A stretch of DNA of 64,000 nucleotides from Pseudomonas sp. CFII64 (lineage in GTDB: Bacteria > Pseudomonadota > Gammaproteobacteria > Pseudomonadales > Pseudomonadaceae). The notes under the pieces were generated by a model, which saw only the letters and a list, made by a program, of their open reading frames with translations, was not told the origin of the DNA and did not search any database. The position numbers and the translations under genes are program-made. Position 1 is the first letter of the stretch; each line of letters starts with the position of its first letter. The stretch lies in contig NZ_ATLO01000035.1 of assembly GCF_000416235.1 (NCBI RefSeq), forward strand, positions 124,001 to 188,000, written 5' to 3'. Shown here one piece after another: positions 1 to 7,811 of the stretch.

Positions 1-164
1 ATAAACCGGGCTCCGAAGGCGGGATCAGTGCCGCGCAGTATCAAGCAGTCGCCAAAGTCAGCAAGGCCACGGCAACCCGGCATCTTGCCGACTTGCTTGA
101 TAAGGGCTGCCTGCAGAAACTGCCGGGCGGAGGCAGAAGCACCCGCTATCAAGTCTCACTGTAA
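1..164 (+). CDS. Fic-family protein, C-terminal winged-helix end (partial)
   Basis: Only the last 53 or so codons are present; reading is open from base 3 to the TAA at 162-164, and the gene starts upstream of the window. The peptide contains a helix-turn-helix-like stretch (AVAKVSKATATRHLADLL) followed by a glycine-rich turn and a short strand (GGGRSTRYQVSL), which is the winged-helix tail that many Fic/DUF4172 proteins carry after the AMP-transferring Fic domain. The Fic catalytic motif itself is outside the window, so the family call rests on the tail alone. An isolated transcriptional regulator with the same tail is the alternative. Confidence 0.55.
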   Translation, partial: KPGSEGGISAAQYQAVAKVSKATATRHLADLLDKGCLQKLPGGGRSTRYQVSL

Positions 165-214
165 TCGACGGCCACGCTGCCGCTATTTCGGACAGGTTTA
201 AATACACAACTGCG

Positions 215-403
215 TCATCGCAACCGGGCCTTCCACTTAGCTTTCACGATTTCCAGGTCAGTAAGGCGTCCCGCTTCTACATCGGCGATTCCTTCGTCGA
301 TTTCACGCAGGTAGCGCAGCTTCGCTTCGAGATAGCGCTCTAACACAAGCAGCAGGCGGTATCGGCTGGCTTGCAAGGAAGTTTCGGCGCTTGATTGCGG
401 CAT
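215..403 (-). CDS. small antitoxin-like protein, 62 aa
   Basis: A short highly charged helical protein. The chosen ATG at 403 gives a compact product; reading is open further upstream, but that part is of ordinary antisense-type composition. The C-terminus (IADVEAGRLTDLEIVKAKW) resembles the tail of ParD/CopG-type antitoxins, where an 'EAGR...VKA' stretch wraps the partner toxin. No toxin gene lies next to it: downstream is the convergent Fic-type gene end, and upstream is non-coding. No clear Shine-Dalgarno sequence is visible. It may be an orphan antitoxin, a solitary regulator, or a remnant of a toxin-antitoxin module. Confidence 0.45.
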   Translation of the reverse strand: MPQSSAETSLQASRYRLLLVLERYLEAKLRYLREIDEGIADVEAGRLTDLEIVKAKWKARLR

Positions 404-619
404 GGGTTCGGGTCTTTGAGAAAACTGACGGTATCGAAATCTATCAACGCTCACGTGCGTTGGGACGTATCTATTTACCACCTGGACGAGGTTACAGCGC
501 CCCGCTAGCAAGACACTTCCCTTCCCCTTGAGTGAAATTTCCGAATTTTCTCCGACTGCTTGTGCCCCGAGTTTTGGATCACTACCCTCCCGCCGTCGCT
601 GCAAAATCAGCGATCAGGT
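404..619. other. intergenic stretch with no recognised gene
   Basis: Between the antitoxin-like gene and the structured leader that begins near 620. Open frames here are short and have no ribosome-binding site. I see no promoter I would defend, although a promoter for the leader RNA must lie in or near this stretch. Confidence 0.4.
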
Positions 620-815
620 TTGGTAGACCTGAGGTAAACAAGCGCAACGCGCCATCTCTTGATGCGCGTTTGCGGCCTGCTTTTATGGTGGCCGTGCGCA
701 TGGCGTCTTCGGACGAGCCGGTTTGCCTGTTTACCGGTTCTACCAACTTGCGTACGGCCGCCACCAATATTGGTAGAGATGGATCGCGGCTCCTTTAAGC
801 AAACAGGAGTACCTA
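620..815 (+). ncRNA. structured leader RNA (copy 1) with competing stems and covered ribosome-binding site
   Basis: The leader of the small gene at 816 can fold extensively. A long-range helix pairs 620-627 with 739-746 (8 bp, TTGGTAGA/TCTACCAA) and 633-640 with 728-735 (8 bp). Inside it are a hairpin 646-652/664-670 and a CGTC-TTCG-GACG tetraloop hairpin at 704-715. The 8-mer TTGGTAGA is repeated exactly at 770-777, so the single TCTACCAA arm can pair with either copy. Just before the start codon, CTCC at 790-793 can cover the GGAG at 806-809. The same architecture and several sequence blocks recur in the leader at 52409-52594. Not recognised as a named RNA family. Confidence 0.65.
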
Positions 816-1037
816 ATGATCAATGTCACCCCCGAAATTTCCTCAATTCCCTTCATCGCCAACCAGGCCCTGTCTCAGGAACAAGCCCTGATCCACGCCT
901 CCGATCTTCTGCGCTGTGCCATGGCCGCCGCCTATGAATGTGGCGACAGTCTTTCCGGCGCCAAGCGTGATCTTGCGTTCTCCGTCGTGCATCTGGTTGA
1001 AATGGCCAATGTGATGGTCGAGCGCTCGTTGCGCTAA
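816..1037 (+). CDS. small Pseudomonas-specific protein (DUF3077/DUF6124-type), copy 1
   Basis: A 73-residue protein of unknown function. The start is ATG at 816 behind a GGAG at 806-809. The core (ASDLLRCAMAAAYECGDSLS, then KRDLAFSVVHLVEMANVMVERSL) is two amphipathic helices. It is clearly paralogous to the gene at 52205-52408, which shares SDLLRCA, AYE.GDSL.G.KRDLAFS.VHL.EMA and RSL. Pseudomonas genomes carry families of such short proteins annotated DUF3077 or DUF6124; I cannot separate the two by eye. It is preceded by a long structured leader that probably controls its translation. The mdc operon starts about 220 bases downstream. Confidence 0.8.
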   Translation: MINVTPEISSIPFIANQALSQEQALIHASDLLRCAMAAAYECGDSLSGAKRDLAFSVVHLVEMANVMVERSLR

Positions 1038-1057
1038 AGCCGCTGCCAGGCGTGGTT

Positions 1058-1090
1058 TACCGTAGGGGCGAACGTGTTCGCGAGGCGGTG
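1058..1090. repeat. REP-like half element
   Basis: The stretch contains GTAGGGGCGAACGTGTTCGCG, which has the GTAGG head and internal short palindrome (CGAACGTGTTCG) typical of Pseudomonas REP sequences. No inverted partner is obvious nearby, so it is a single REP. It lies between the small gene and mdcA. Confidence 0.55.
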
Positions 1091-1255
1091 TCTCAACTTG
1101 CCGTGACCTTGCCCGGCACCAACGTTTCGCCAGCGGGTTCACTCCTGCTATTCCCAATCATTAGCCTCACCGTAACGATTCCACCTTCTGCTTGATTGAT
1201 GCCCGACACCCTTCGCTTCTAAGGTGACCCACGACAGCGAATTCGTGGAGTGACC

Positions 1256-2932
1256 ATGACAACAATAACGAACCCCGACGCGCGCTGGTCGCGTCGTCGC
1301 AGTGAAAAACAGCGGCGGCTCGAACAGGTGCGGCATCTTGCCGATGGTGTGGTGTTGCCGACCGATCAGATCGTCGCGGCGCTGGAAGCCTTGATGATGC
1401 CCGGCGACCGCGTGGTGCTGGAGGGCAACAATCAGAAGCAGGCGGATTTCCTTTCCCGTTCGCTGGCCAAGGTTGACCCGGCCAGGCTGCACGACTTGCA
1501 CATGATCATGCCCAGCGTCGGCCGTTCCGAGCATCTGGATCTGTTCGAACGGGGCATTGCCCGCAAGCTCGATTTCTCTTTCGCCGGCACGCAAAGCCTG
1601 CGCATCAGCCAGTTGCTGGAAGACGGCCTGCTGGAAATCGGCGCGATTCATACCTACATCGAGCTGTATTCGCGGCTGGTGGTCGACCTCATTCCCAATG
1701 TCGTGTTGTCTGCCGGTTTCATGGCCGACCGCGCGGGCAATATCTACACCGGGCCGAGCACCGAAGACACGCCTGCGCTGATTGAACCCGCCGCGTTCAG
1801 CGACGGCATCGTCATTGTGCAGGTCAATCAGTTGGTGGATGACGTCAGCGAGCTGCCTCGGGTTGATATTCCCGGCTCCTGGGTCGACTTTGTGGTGGTG
1901 GCCGACAAGCCGTTCTACATCGAGCCTTTATTCACCCGCGACCCGCGCCATATCAAGCCGGTGCATGTGCTGATGGCGATGATGGCGATTCGCGGCATCT
2001 ACGAGAAACACAACGTACAGTCGCTGAACCACGGCATTGGTTTCAACACCGCCGCCATCGAGCTGATTCTGCCGACCTACGGCGAATCCCTCGGCCTGAA
2101 GGGCAAGATCTGCCGCAACTGGACCCTCAATCCGCACCCGACGCTGATCCCCGCCATCGAAAGCGGCTGGGTGGAAAGCGTGCATTGTTTCGGCACTGAG
2201 CTGGGCATGGAAAATTACATTGCCGCGCGACCGGATGTGTTCTTCACCGGCCGCGACGGCTCGCTGCGTTCCAACCGCATGATGTGTCAGCTGGCCGGGC
2301 AGTACGCAGTGGATCTGTTCATTGGCGCGACGTTGCAGGTCGATGGCGACGGGCATTCTTCCACTGTGACGCGGGGACGTCTCGCCGGCTTCGGGGGTGC
2401 GCCAAACATGGGCCACGATCCCCACGGTCGCCGCCATCCGACGCCCGCCTGGCTGGACATGCGCCAGCAGAGCGGCGACGGCCCCGAAGCGTATCTTGAA
2501 CGCGGCAAAAAGCTCGTCGTGCAGATGGTCGAAACCTTCCAGGAGGGCGGCAAACCCACCTTCGTCGAAACCCTCGATGCCGTGGAAGTGGCGAAGAAAA
2601 GCGGCATGCCGCTGGCGCCGATCATGATCTACGGCGATGACGTCACCCACCTGCTCACCGAAGAAGGCATCGCCTATCTGTACAAGGCGCGCAGCCTGGA
2701 AGAGCGCCAGGCGATGATCGCTGCCGTCGCGGGCGTCACCGTCATCGGCCTGCGCCACAACCCCAAAGACACCGCCCGCATGCGCCGCGAAGGCTTGATT
2801 GCCTTGCCCGAAGACCTGGGCATTCGCCGCACCGACGCCAGCCGCGAACTGCTCGCGGCCAAAAGCATCGGCGATCTGGTCCAGTGGTCAGGCGGTTTGT
2901 ACAACCCGCCCGCCAAATTCAGGAGCTGGTAA
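1256..2932 (+). CDS. mdcA: malonate decarboxylase, alpha subunit
   Basis: MdcA (558 aa) is the acetyl-S-ACP:malonate ACP transferase of the biotin-independent malonate decarboxylase. It exchanges the acetyl group on the carrier protein MdcC for malonate, to give malonyl-S-ACP. The N-terminus has the family's typical RRRSEKQRRL stretch, and the length matches known MdcA proteins. ATG at 1256 was chosen because GGAG lies at 1247-1250 with normal spacing; a GTG two codons upstream overlaps that site. It is the first gene of a tightly packed operon, and its TAA overlaps the ATG of mdcB. The operon is probably activated by the LysR protein MdcR in response to malonate, by analogy with other mdc systems. 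Confidence 0.95.
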   Translation: MTTITNPDARWSRRRSEKQRRLEQVRHLADGVVLPTDQIVAALEALMMPGDRVVLEGNNQKQADFLSRSLAKVDPARLHDLHMIMPSVGRSEHLDLFERGIARKLDFSFAGTQSLRISQLLEDGLLEIGAIHTYIELYSRLVVDLIPNVVLSAGFMADRAGNIYTGPSTEDTPALIEPAAFSDGIVIVQVNQLVDDVSELPRVDIPGSWVDFVVVADKPFYIEPLFTRDPRHIKPVHVLMAMMAIRGIYEKHNVQSLNHGIGFNTAAIELILPTYGESLGLKGKICRNWTLNPHPTLIPAIESGWVESVHCFGTELGMENYIAARPDVFFTGRDGSLRSNRMMCQLAGQYAVDLFIGATLQVDGDGHSSTVTRGRLAGFGGAPNMGHDPHGRRHPTPAWLDMRQQSGDGPEAYLERGKKLVVQMVETFQEGGKPTFVETLDAVEVAKKSGMPLAPIMIYGDDVTHLLTEEGIAYLYKARSLEERQAMIAAVAGVTVIGLRHNPKDTARMRREGLIALPEDLGIRRTDASRELLAAKSIGDLVQWSGGLYNPPAKFRSW

Positions 2933-3813
2933 TGAGCGCCCTCGCACGCAATACCGAATCTGAAACTCTCTCGCTCGCCGATCATCTGGCGGATCTCGCC
3001 GTGGAAGCGTTGATCGATGAGGCGGACCTGTCACCCAAACCCGCGCTGGTGGATCGACGCGGCAGCGGCGCTCACAGCGACTTGCATCTGGGTCTGATGC
3101 ACGCCTCGGCGTTGTCGCTGTGGCCCGCGTTCAAGGAAATGGCTGAAGCCGCCATGACCTTTGGTGTCATTGGCCAACCCCTGCGCGAAGCCTTGGGGCG
3201 CATTGGCCGCGAAGGCGAAGCCGCCATGTTGCACACCACCGAAGGCGTGAACGCGCATCGCGGTGCAATCTGGGCCTTGGGTTTGTTGGTGACCGCAGCG
3301 GCACTCGATCCGCAGGATTGCAGCGCCGCGAGCCTCAGCCTGCGCGCCGCCAAGCTGGCGCTGATCGATGATCGCCATGTCATTGCCCAAGCCAGCCACG
3401 GCCAACAAGTGGCCCGTCGTTACGGCGCCATGGGCGCGAAAGAGCAGGCGCAACTGGGCTTTCCGGCGGTCATGCAATTCGGTTTGCCGCAACTGCAACG
3501 CAGCCGCGCCACCGGTCATGGCGAGCAGAACGCACGTCTCGATGCCTTGCTGGCGATCATGACCACCTTGAGCGATACCTGCGTGCTGTATCGAGCGGGC
3601 ACCGCCGGGCTGAACGCCATGCAGCATGGCGCGCAACGGGTGCTGGACGCCGGTGGCAGTGCGAGCCTCAGCGGTCGGCGCTGCCTGCACGAACTGGATC
3701 AGCAATTGTTGCAGCTCAATGCATCGCCGGGCGGCGCCGCCGATTTGCTCGCCGCCTGCCTGTTCATCGATAGCCTGGAGCCCGCGCTCGGCCGTCCATC
3801 GAGGAGTGTTTGA
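2932..3813 (+). CDS. mdcB: triphosphoribosyl-dephospho-CoA synthase MdcB
   Basis: MdcB (293 aa) makes 2'-(5''-triphosphoribosyl)-3'-dephospho-CoA from ATP and dephospho-CoA. This is the precursor of the prosthetic group later attached to MdcC by MdcG. The family (CitG/MdcB) is recognised by stretches such as TPKPALVD-like SPKPALVDRRGSGAHSDL near residue 40 and by the all-helical composition. The start ATG at 2932 shares one base with the mdcA stop codon, implying translational coupling. Placement directly after mdcA and before the carrier protein gene fits its role in cofactor maturation. Confidence 0.93.
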   Translation: MSALARNTESETLSLADHLADLAVEALIDEADLSPKPALVDRRGSGAHSDLHLGLMHASALSLWPAFKEMAEAAMTFGVIGQPLREALGRIGREGEAAMLHTTEGVNAHRGAIWALGLLVTAAALDPQDCSAASLSLRAAKLALIDDRHVIAQASHGQQVARRYGAMGAKEQAQLGFPAVMQFGLPQLQRSRATGHGEQNARLDALLAIMTTLSDTCVLYRAGTAGLNAMQHGAQRVLDAGGSASLSGRRCLHELDQQLLQLNASPGGAADLLAACLFIDSLEPALGRPSRSV

Positions 3814-3815
3814 AC

Positions 3816-4115
3816 ATGGAAACCTTGTCTTTTGAATTCCCCGCCGGCCAGCCGCCCATGAGCCGCGCGCTGGTGGGTTGTGTTGGTTCGGGTGATCTGG
3901 AAGTGCTGCTGGAACCCGGTGTGCCGGGCAAGTTGTCGATCAATGTGGTGACCTCGGTGAATGGTGCTTCGGCCCGCTGGCAGCATCTTTTTCAGCGCAT
4001 GTTCGACGGCCAGACGCCGCCGGCGATGACCATCGATATTCACGATTTCGGCGCTACGCCGGGTGTGGTGCGCCTGCGTCTGGAGCAGGGTTTCGAGGAG
4101 GTCGGTCATGACTGA
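3816..4115 (+). CDS. mdcC: malonate decarboxylase acyl carrier protein, delta subunit
   Basis: MdcC (99 aa) is the acyl carrier subunit that carries acetyl and malonyl groups on a phosphoribosyl-dephospho-CoA arm instead of phosphopantetheine. The attachment site is visible as Ser25 in the GCVGSGDLEVL motif, matching the family's VGSGDLEV. ATG at 3816 was chosen over a TTG two codons earlier, because GAGGAG at 3801-3806 gives proper spacing. The 3' end overlaps mdcD. It is the central subunit on which MdcA and the MdcD-MdcE decarboxylase act. Confidence 0.94.
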   Translation: METLSFEFPAGQPPMSRALVGCVGSGDLEVLLEPGVPGKLSINVVTSVNGASARWQHLFQRMFDGQTPPAMTIDIHDFGATPGVVRLRLEQGFEEVGHD

Positions 4116-4959
4116 TGTCGCGCGTTTGTTGAGTCAACACAGCTTCATCGAACTCGGCGCTCGGCAGCGGGCGCAGGCCTTGCTCGATCCGGGCAGCTTC
4201 CGCGAACTGGTCGGCCCGTTCGAGCGCCTGATGTCGCCCTGGCTGATCAAGCAAGGCATCGTTGCCCAGGCCGATGATGGCGTGATCGTCGCCAAAGGCA
4301 CCGTCGCCGGTTTGCCAGTGGTGATTGCCGCCATTGAAGGCGCGTTTCAGGGCGGCAGCATGGGCGAAGTCGGCGGCGCGAAAATGGCTGGCGCTTTGGA
4401 ACTGGCCGCTGAAGACAACCGCAACGGCATCCCGACCGCAGCGATCTTGCTGCTGGAAACCGGTGGTGTGCGTTTGCAGGAAGCCAATCTCGGGCTGGCC
4501 GCGATTGCCGAGATTCACGCGGCGATTGTCGACCTGCGCCAGTACCAACCGGTGGTTGGCGTGGTGGCCGGCAGTGTGGGCTGTTTTGGCGGCATGTCCA
4601 TCGCCGCAGGTCTGTGCAGCTATCTGCTGGTCACTCAGGAAGCACGACTGGGCCTGAACGGCCCGCAAGTAATCGAGCAAGAAGCCGGGATCGAAGAATA
4701 CGACTCTCGCGACCGGCCATTTATCTGGAGCCTGACCGGTGGCGAGCAGCGTTTTGCCAGTCATCTGGTAGACGGGTTCGCCGCCGATGACGTGCAGGAC
4801 ATTCGTGGCCAAGTGACGGCCTGGATCAAGCATGGCGTGCCAACTGAAAACCGCAGCGGCCAGCACGAGCTGTTTTTGCAGCGACTGGCGCGGCTCGACA
4901 CTCAAGCGCAGATCGACCCGTTGACGGTGCGCGATCTGTATCAAGGAGCCCAATCATGA
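4108..4959 (+). CDS. mdcD: malonate decarboxylase, beta subunit
   Basis: MdcD (283 aa) is the carboxyltransferase-fold subunit that, with MdcE, decarboxylates malonyl-S-ACP to acetyl-S-ACP and CO2. The crotonase-like core shows GGSMGEVGGAKMAGALELA and ETGGVRLQEANLGLAAIAE, followed by GSVGCFGGMSIAAGL, which builds the oxyanion environment. The start ATG at 4108 overlaps the end of mdcC by 8 bases and has GAGGAGG upstream at about 4095. The stop overlaps the mdcE start (ATGA). The soluble cytoplasmic complex has no biotin carrier, so this is the biotin-independent enzyme. Confidence 0.95.
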   Translation: MTDVARLLSQHSFIELGARQRAQALLDPGSFRELVGPFERLMSPWLIKQGIVAQADDGVIVAKGTVAGLPVVIAAIEGAFQGGSMGEVGGAKMAGALELAAEDNRNGIPTAAILLLETGGVRLQEANLGLAAIAEIHAAIVDLRQYQPVVGVVAGSVGCFGGMSIAAGLCSYLLVTQEARLGLNGPQVIEQEAGIEEYDSRDRPFIWSLTGGEQRFASHLVDGFAADDVQDIRGQVTAWIKHGVPTENRSGQHELFLQRLARLDTQAQIDPLTVRDLYQGAQS

Positions 4960-5756
4960 GCGCTTCCTCACGTGGTTTGAACTGGTTCAAGGCGCTCAGC
5001 GCCAACGCCGCCGAAGTGGTGGGCTTGCCGCATTCGGTCAAGGCCGCCGATGGTGTGTTGGGTGATCAATCGGTGCGTTTTCTGGCGGTGGTGGCCGACG
5101 TTGATAACCGTTTCCCTCGGGCGCGCAACGGCGAAGTCGGTCTGCTGGAAGGTTGGGGCCTGGCCAAAGCCGTGGATTCCGCTATCGAGCTGGACCGTGA
5201 CAATGAACACAAACGCGCGCTGATCGCCATCGTCGATGTGCCGAGCCAGGCTTATGGTCGGCGCGAAGAAGCGCTGGGCATTCATCAGGCGTTGGCGGGC
5301 GCAGTCGACAGTTATGCCCGCGCGCGTCTGGCCGGGCATCCGGTGATCGCCCTGTTGGTGGGTAAAGCGATGTCGGGTGCGTTTCTGGCCCATGGCTATC
5401 AGGCCAACCGGCTGATTGCCCTGCGCGATCCTGGCGTCATGGTGCATGCCATGGGCAAGGAATCCGCTGCGCGCGTCACTTTGCGCAGCGTCGAAGAGCT
5501 GGAAAAACTTGCCGCCAGCATTCCGCCCATGGCCTACGACATCGAGAACTTCGCCAGCCTCGGTCTGCTCTGGGAAACCTTGTCTGTAAGCCAGATCGAA
5601 CAGCCCACCGCGCAGGATCTGACCCAGGTTCAGGACGTGCTGAGCAGCGCCATCAAAGACGTGCAAGCCGCCGGCAGCGACTTGCGCAGCCGCCTCGGTG
5701 CGAGCAATCGCCAGGCGTCGAGCCAGGTCCGCGAACTGCTGCGGGCGCAGTGGTAA
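4956..5756 (+). CDS. mdcE: malonate decarboxylase, gamma subunit
   Basis: MdcE (266 aa) is the co-decarboxylase subunit that pairs with MdcD. It has the second carboxyltransferase half, with VGKAMSGAFLAHGYQANRL and VMVHAMGKESAARVTLRSVE; both are characteristic of the family. The ATG at 4956 overlaps the mdcD stop (ATGA). The 3' end abuts mdcG directly (TAAATG). The length is normal for stand-alone MdcE; in some bacteria MdcD and MdcE are fused, but here they are separate. Confidence 0.94.
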   Translation: MSASSRGLNWFKALSANAAEVVGLPHSVKAADGVLGDQSVRFLAVVADVDNRFPRARNGEVGLLEGWGLAKAVDSAIELDRDNEHKRALIAIVDVPSQAYGRREEALGIHQALAGAVDSYARARLAGHPVIALLVGKAMSGAFLAHGYQANRLIALRDPGVMVHAMGKESAARVTLRSVEELEKLAASIPPMAYDIENFASLGLLWETLSVSQIEQPTAQDLTQVQDVLSSAIKDVQAAGSDLRSRLGASNRQASSQVRELLRAQW

Positions 5757-6383
5757 ATGAACGCTGAACGGACGGTGCTGGCCCATGATTTGTTGTGGGG
5801 CATGCCCGTGTCTGCACTGCCGGACGACGCGCCGGATTGGGTGATCGACGCTGTGCGCCTTGATCATCCCGTTGTGGTGCGCCGGGCATTGGCGCCGGTC
5901 GGGCAAGTTGCCGTCGGCGTGCGCGGGCCGCGTCGCGAGCAGCGTTATGCAACGTTCATGGCGCTGGCCGATGTGCAGCGCTGCGTGTGTCCCGAGCAAT
6001 TGACGCAGGTCGTCGGCGAAAACGATTGGCCCGCGTTGCAAGCCTTGGCGCAAATCCGGCAAGTGATGAATGCATCGGGCTTGATCTGGGGCGTCAGCGG
6101 CAGTGCAGGATTTGAACTGGCCAGCGGCATTGCTGCGCTGCATCAGCACAGCGATCTGGACTTGATCCTGCGCACCCCGGATTTCGTCAGCCGTGGTTGG
6201 GCTGCGCAGTTGCTGCAGCGGCTGGATGGCGCGGCATGCCACATCGACGTGCAGTTGCAAACGCCATGCGGGGCAATCGCCTTGTGCGAATGGGCGGGCG
6301 CCTCGCGTCAGGTGTTGCGCAAAAGCGCGAGCGGCGCCGAATTGGTGACTCAGCCTTGGCCGCTGCAAGAGGTGTGCGCATGA
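5757..6383 (+). CDS. mdcG: phosphoribosyl-dephospho-CoA transferase MdcG
   Basis: MdcG (208 aa) transfers the phosphoribosyl-dephospho-CoA group, made by MdcB, onto Ser25 of MdcC. The nucleotidyltransferase signature is visible as GVSGSAGFELASG followed by HSDLDLIL, whose two aspartates should bind the metal. The ATG at 5757 immediately follows the mdcE TAA, and the gene ends overlapping the mdcH ATG. It is slightly divergent in the N-terminal third, as is usual for MdcG. A frame-shifted alternative reading of this region is a shadow. Confidence 0.92.
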   Translation: MNAERTVLAHDLLWGMPVSALPDDAPDWVIDAVRLDHPVVVRRALAPVGQVAVGVRGPRREQRYATFMALADVQRCVCPEQLTQVVGENDWPALQALAQIRQVMNASGLIWGVSGSAGFELASGIAALHQHSDLDLILRTPDFVSRGWAAQLLQRLDGAACHIDVQLQTPCGAIALCEWAGASRQVLRKSASGAELVTQPWPLQEVCA

Positions 6384-7315
6384 GCAGCCTTTGGGTGTTC
6401 CCCGGTCAGGGCGCGCAACAAACCGGCATGTTGCAGCAATTGCCCGACGAGCAATCCGTACAGCGTTGTTTGAGCGAAGCCAGCGCCGCACTGGATGAAG
6501 ACGTTCTGCTGTTCGACTCGGAACTGGCGTTGCAATCGACCCGCGCCGTTCAGCTGTGCCTGTTGATCGCTGGCGTGGCCTACGCCCGGTTGTTGCAGGC
6601 GCAGGGCTGCGAGCCCGATTACCTGGCCGGTTTGTCCATCGGTGCTTATCCTGCAGCGGTGATAGCGGGCTCGTTGGCGTTCGATGATGCCGTGCGGCTG
6701 GTCGCCTTGCGCGGGCAGTTGATGCAGGACGCGTATCCCGAAGGCTACGGCATGACTGCGATCATCGGCCTGGATCAAGCCACTGTCGAAGCATTGCTCG
6801 CCGAGATCCACAGCGCTGCGACGCCGGTTTATCTGGCCAATCTCAATGCCGACAATCAGTTTGTGATTGCCGGCAGCGTCGAGGCCATGACCTCGGTGGC
6901 GCAGCGGGCCAAGGCCGGCGGCGCGGCAGCGGCCAAGCGCCTGGCGGTGAGCGTGCCGTCCCACTGCGCGCTGCTCGAACAACCGGCACAAACCCTGGCG
7001 GCAGCGTTGGCTGACGTTACGGTCGACGCGCCGCGCATTCGTTATCTCAGCGGTACGACTGCGCGGCCGATCCTGAGCGCCGACAAGCTACGTGATGATC
7101 TGGCCTTCAACATGTGCCGGGTCATCGACTGGCGCAGCACCGTACAGACCGCCTACGAGCGCAGCGTACGCCTGCACATCGAATTACCGCCGGGCACCGT
7201 GTTGACGGGGCTGGCGCGCAAAGTGTTCGAACAAGGCACGGCAATCGCCTTTCAAGGCGCTCGCCTGGACAGTCTGGTCGCGCTGTCGCGTGAGGAGGGT
7301 CGCCGCAACCCATAG
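6380..7315 (+). CDS. mdcH: malonyl-CoA:ACP transacylase MdcH
   Basis: MdcH (311 aa) loads malonate from malonyl-CoA onto the newly matured MdcC, priming the cycle. It is a FabD-like acyltransferase: the N-terminal FPGQGAQQTGM motif and the GLSIG nucleophile elbow with Ser86 are both present. The later SVPSHCALLEQPA stretch supplies the catalytic His. The ATG at 6380 overlaps the mdcG stop. It is the last enzyme gene before a 66-base gap and the transporter genes. Confidence 0.94.
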   Translation: MSSLWVFPGQGAQQTGMLQQLPDEQSVQRCLSEASAALDEDVLLFDSELALQSTRAVQLCLLIAGVAYARLLQAQGCEPDYLAGLSIGAYPAAVIAGSLAFDDAVRLVALRGQLMQDAYPEGYGMTAIIGLDQATVEALLAEIHSAATPVYLANLNADNQFVIAGSVEAMTSVAQRAKAGGAAAAKRLAVSVPSHCALLEQPAQTLAAALADVTVDAPRIRYLSGTTARPILSADKLRDDLAFNMCRVIDWRSTVQTAYERSVRLHIELPPGTVLTGLARKVFEQGTAIAFQGARLDSLVALSREEGRRNP

Positions 7316-7381
7316 ACCGCAGTGCTGCTTCGAAGGACAAAAACAACAACTTCGTCAGGCAAACATAGAGGAATAACAATA

Positions 7382-7810
7382 ATGATTATCTACGGTGTGG
7401 CATTGCTGGCTATCTGCACGCTCGCAGGGGTGATTTTCGGTGACCTGCTCGGCGTGCTGCTGGGCGTCAAATCCAACGTGGGCGGCGTCGGGATCGCCAT
7501 GATCCTGCTGATCTTCGCGCGTCTGTATATGCAAAAACGTGGCGGCATGACCAAGGAATGCGAACTCGGCGTCGGCTTCTGGGGCGCGATGTACATTCCG
7601 GTGGTGGTGGCGATGGCGGCGCAACAGAACGTCGTCACGGCGCTGAAAGGTGGCCCGGTTGCGGTATTGGCCGCCGTGGCGTCGGTGGTGATCTGCGGTT
7701 GCACGATTGCCGTGATCAGCCGCACCAACAAGGGCGAGCCGCTGCCCGCTGAAGAGCCACCGATTATTCCGGGCATTACCCCAACTCCAACTCCAGTCGG
7801 GGGTCGTTGA
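7382..7810 (+). CDS. mdcL: malonate transporter subunit MdcL (MadL-type)
   Basis: MdcL (142 aa) is the small subunit of the two-component malonate uptake system; with MdcM it probably imports malonate with sodium or protons. Four hydrophobic stretches are visible, beginning at MIIYGVALLAICTLAG, and a proline-rich tail (GITPTPTPVGG) ends the protein. ATG at 7382 was chosen because AGAGGA at 7367-7372 gives good spacing; an earlier in-frame start would add an unrelated polar extension. One base separates its TGA from the mdcM ATG. Confidence 0.92.
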   Translation: MIIYGVALLAICTLAGVIFGDLLGVLLGVKSNVGGVGIAMILLIFARLYMQKRGGMTKECELGVGFWGAMYIPVVVAMAAQQNVVTALKGGPVAVLAAVASVVICGCTIAVISRTNKGEPLPAEEPPIIPGITPTPTPVGGR

Positions 7811-7811
7811 T

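Noticed and set aside
532..798. Open plus-strand frame of 88 codons across the first leader
   Set aside because: It has no ribosome-binding site at its start, and it overlaps base-paired arms whose complementarity explains the sequence better; it ends just before the real gene.
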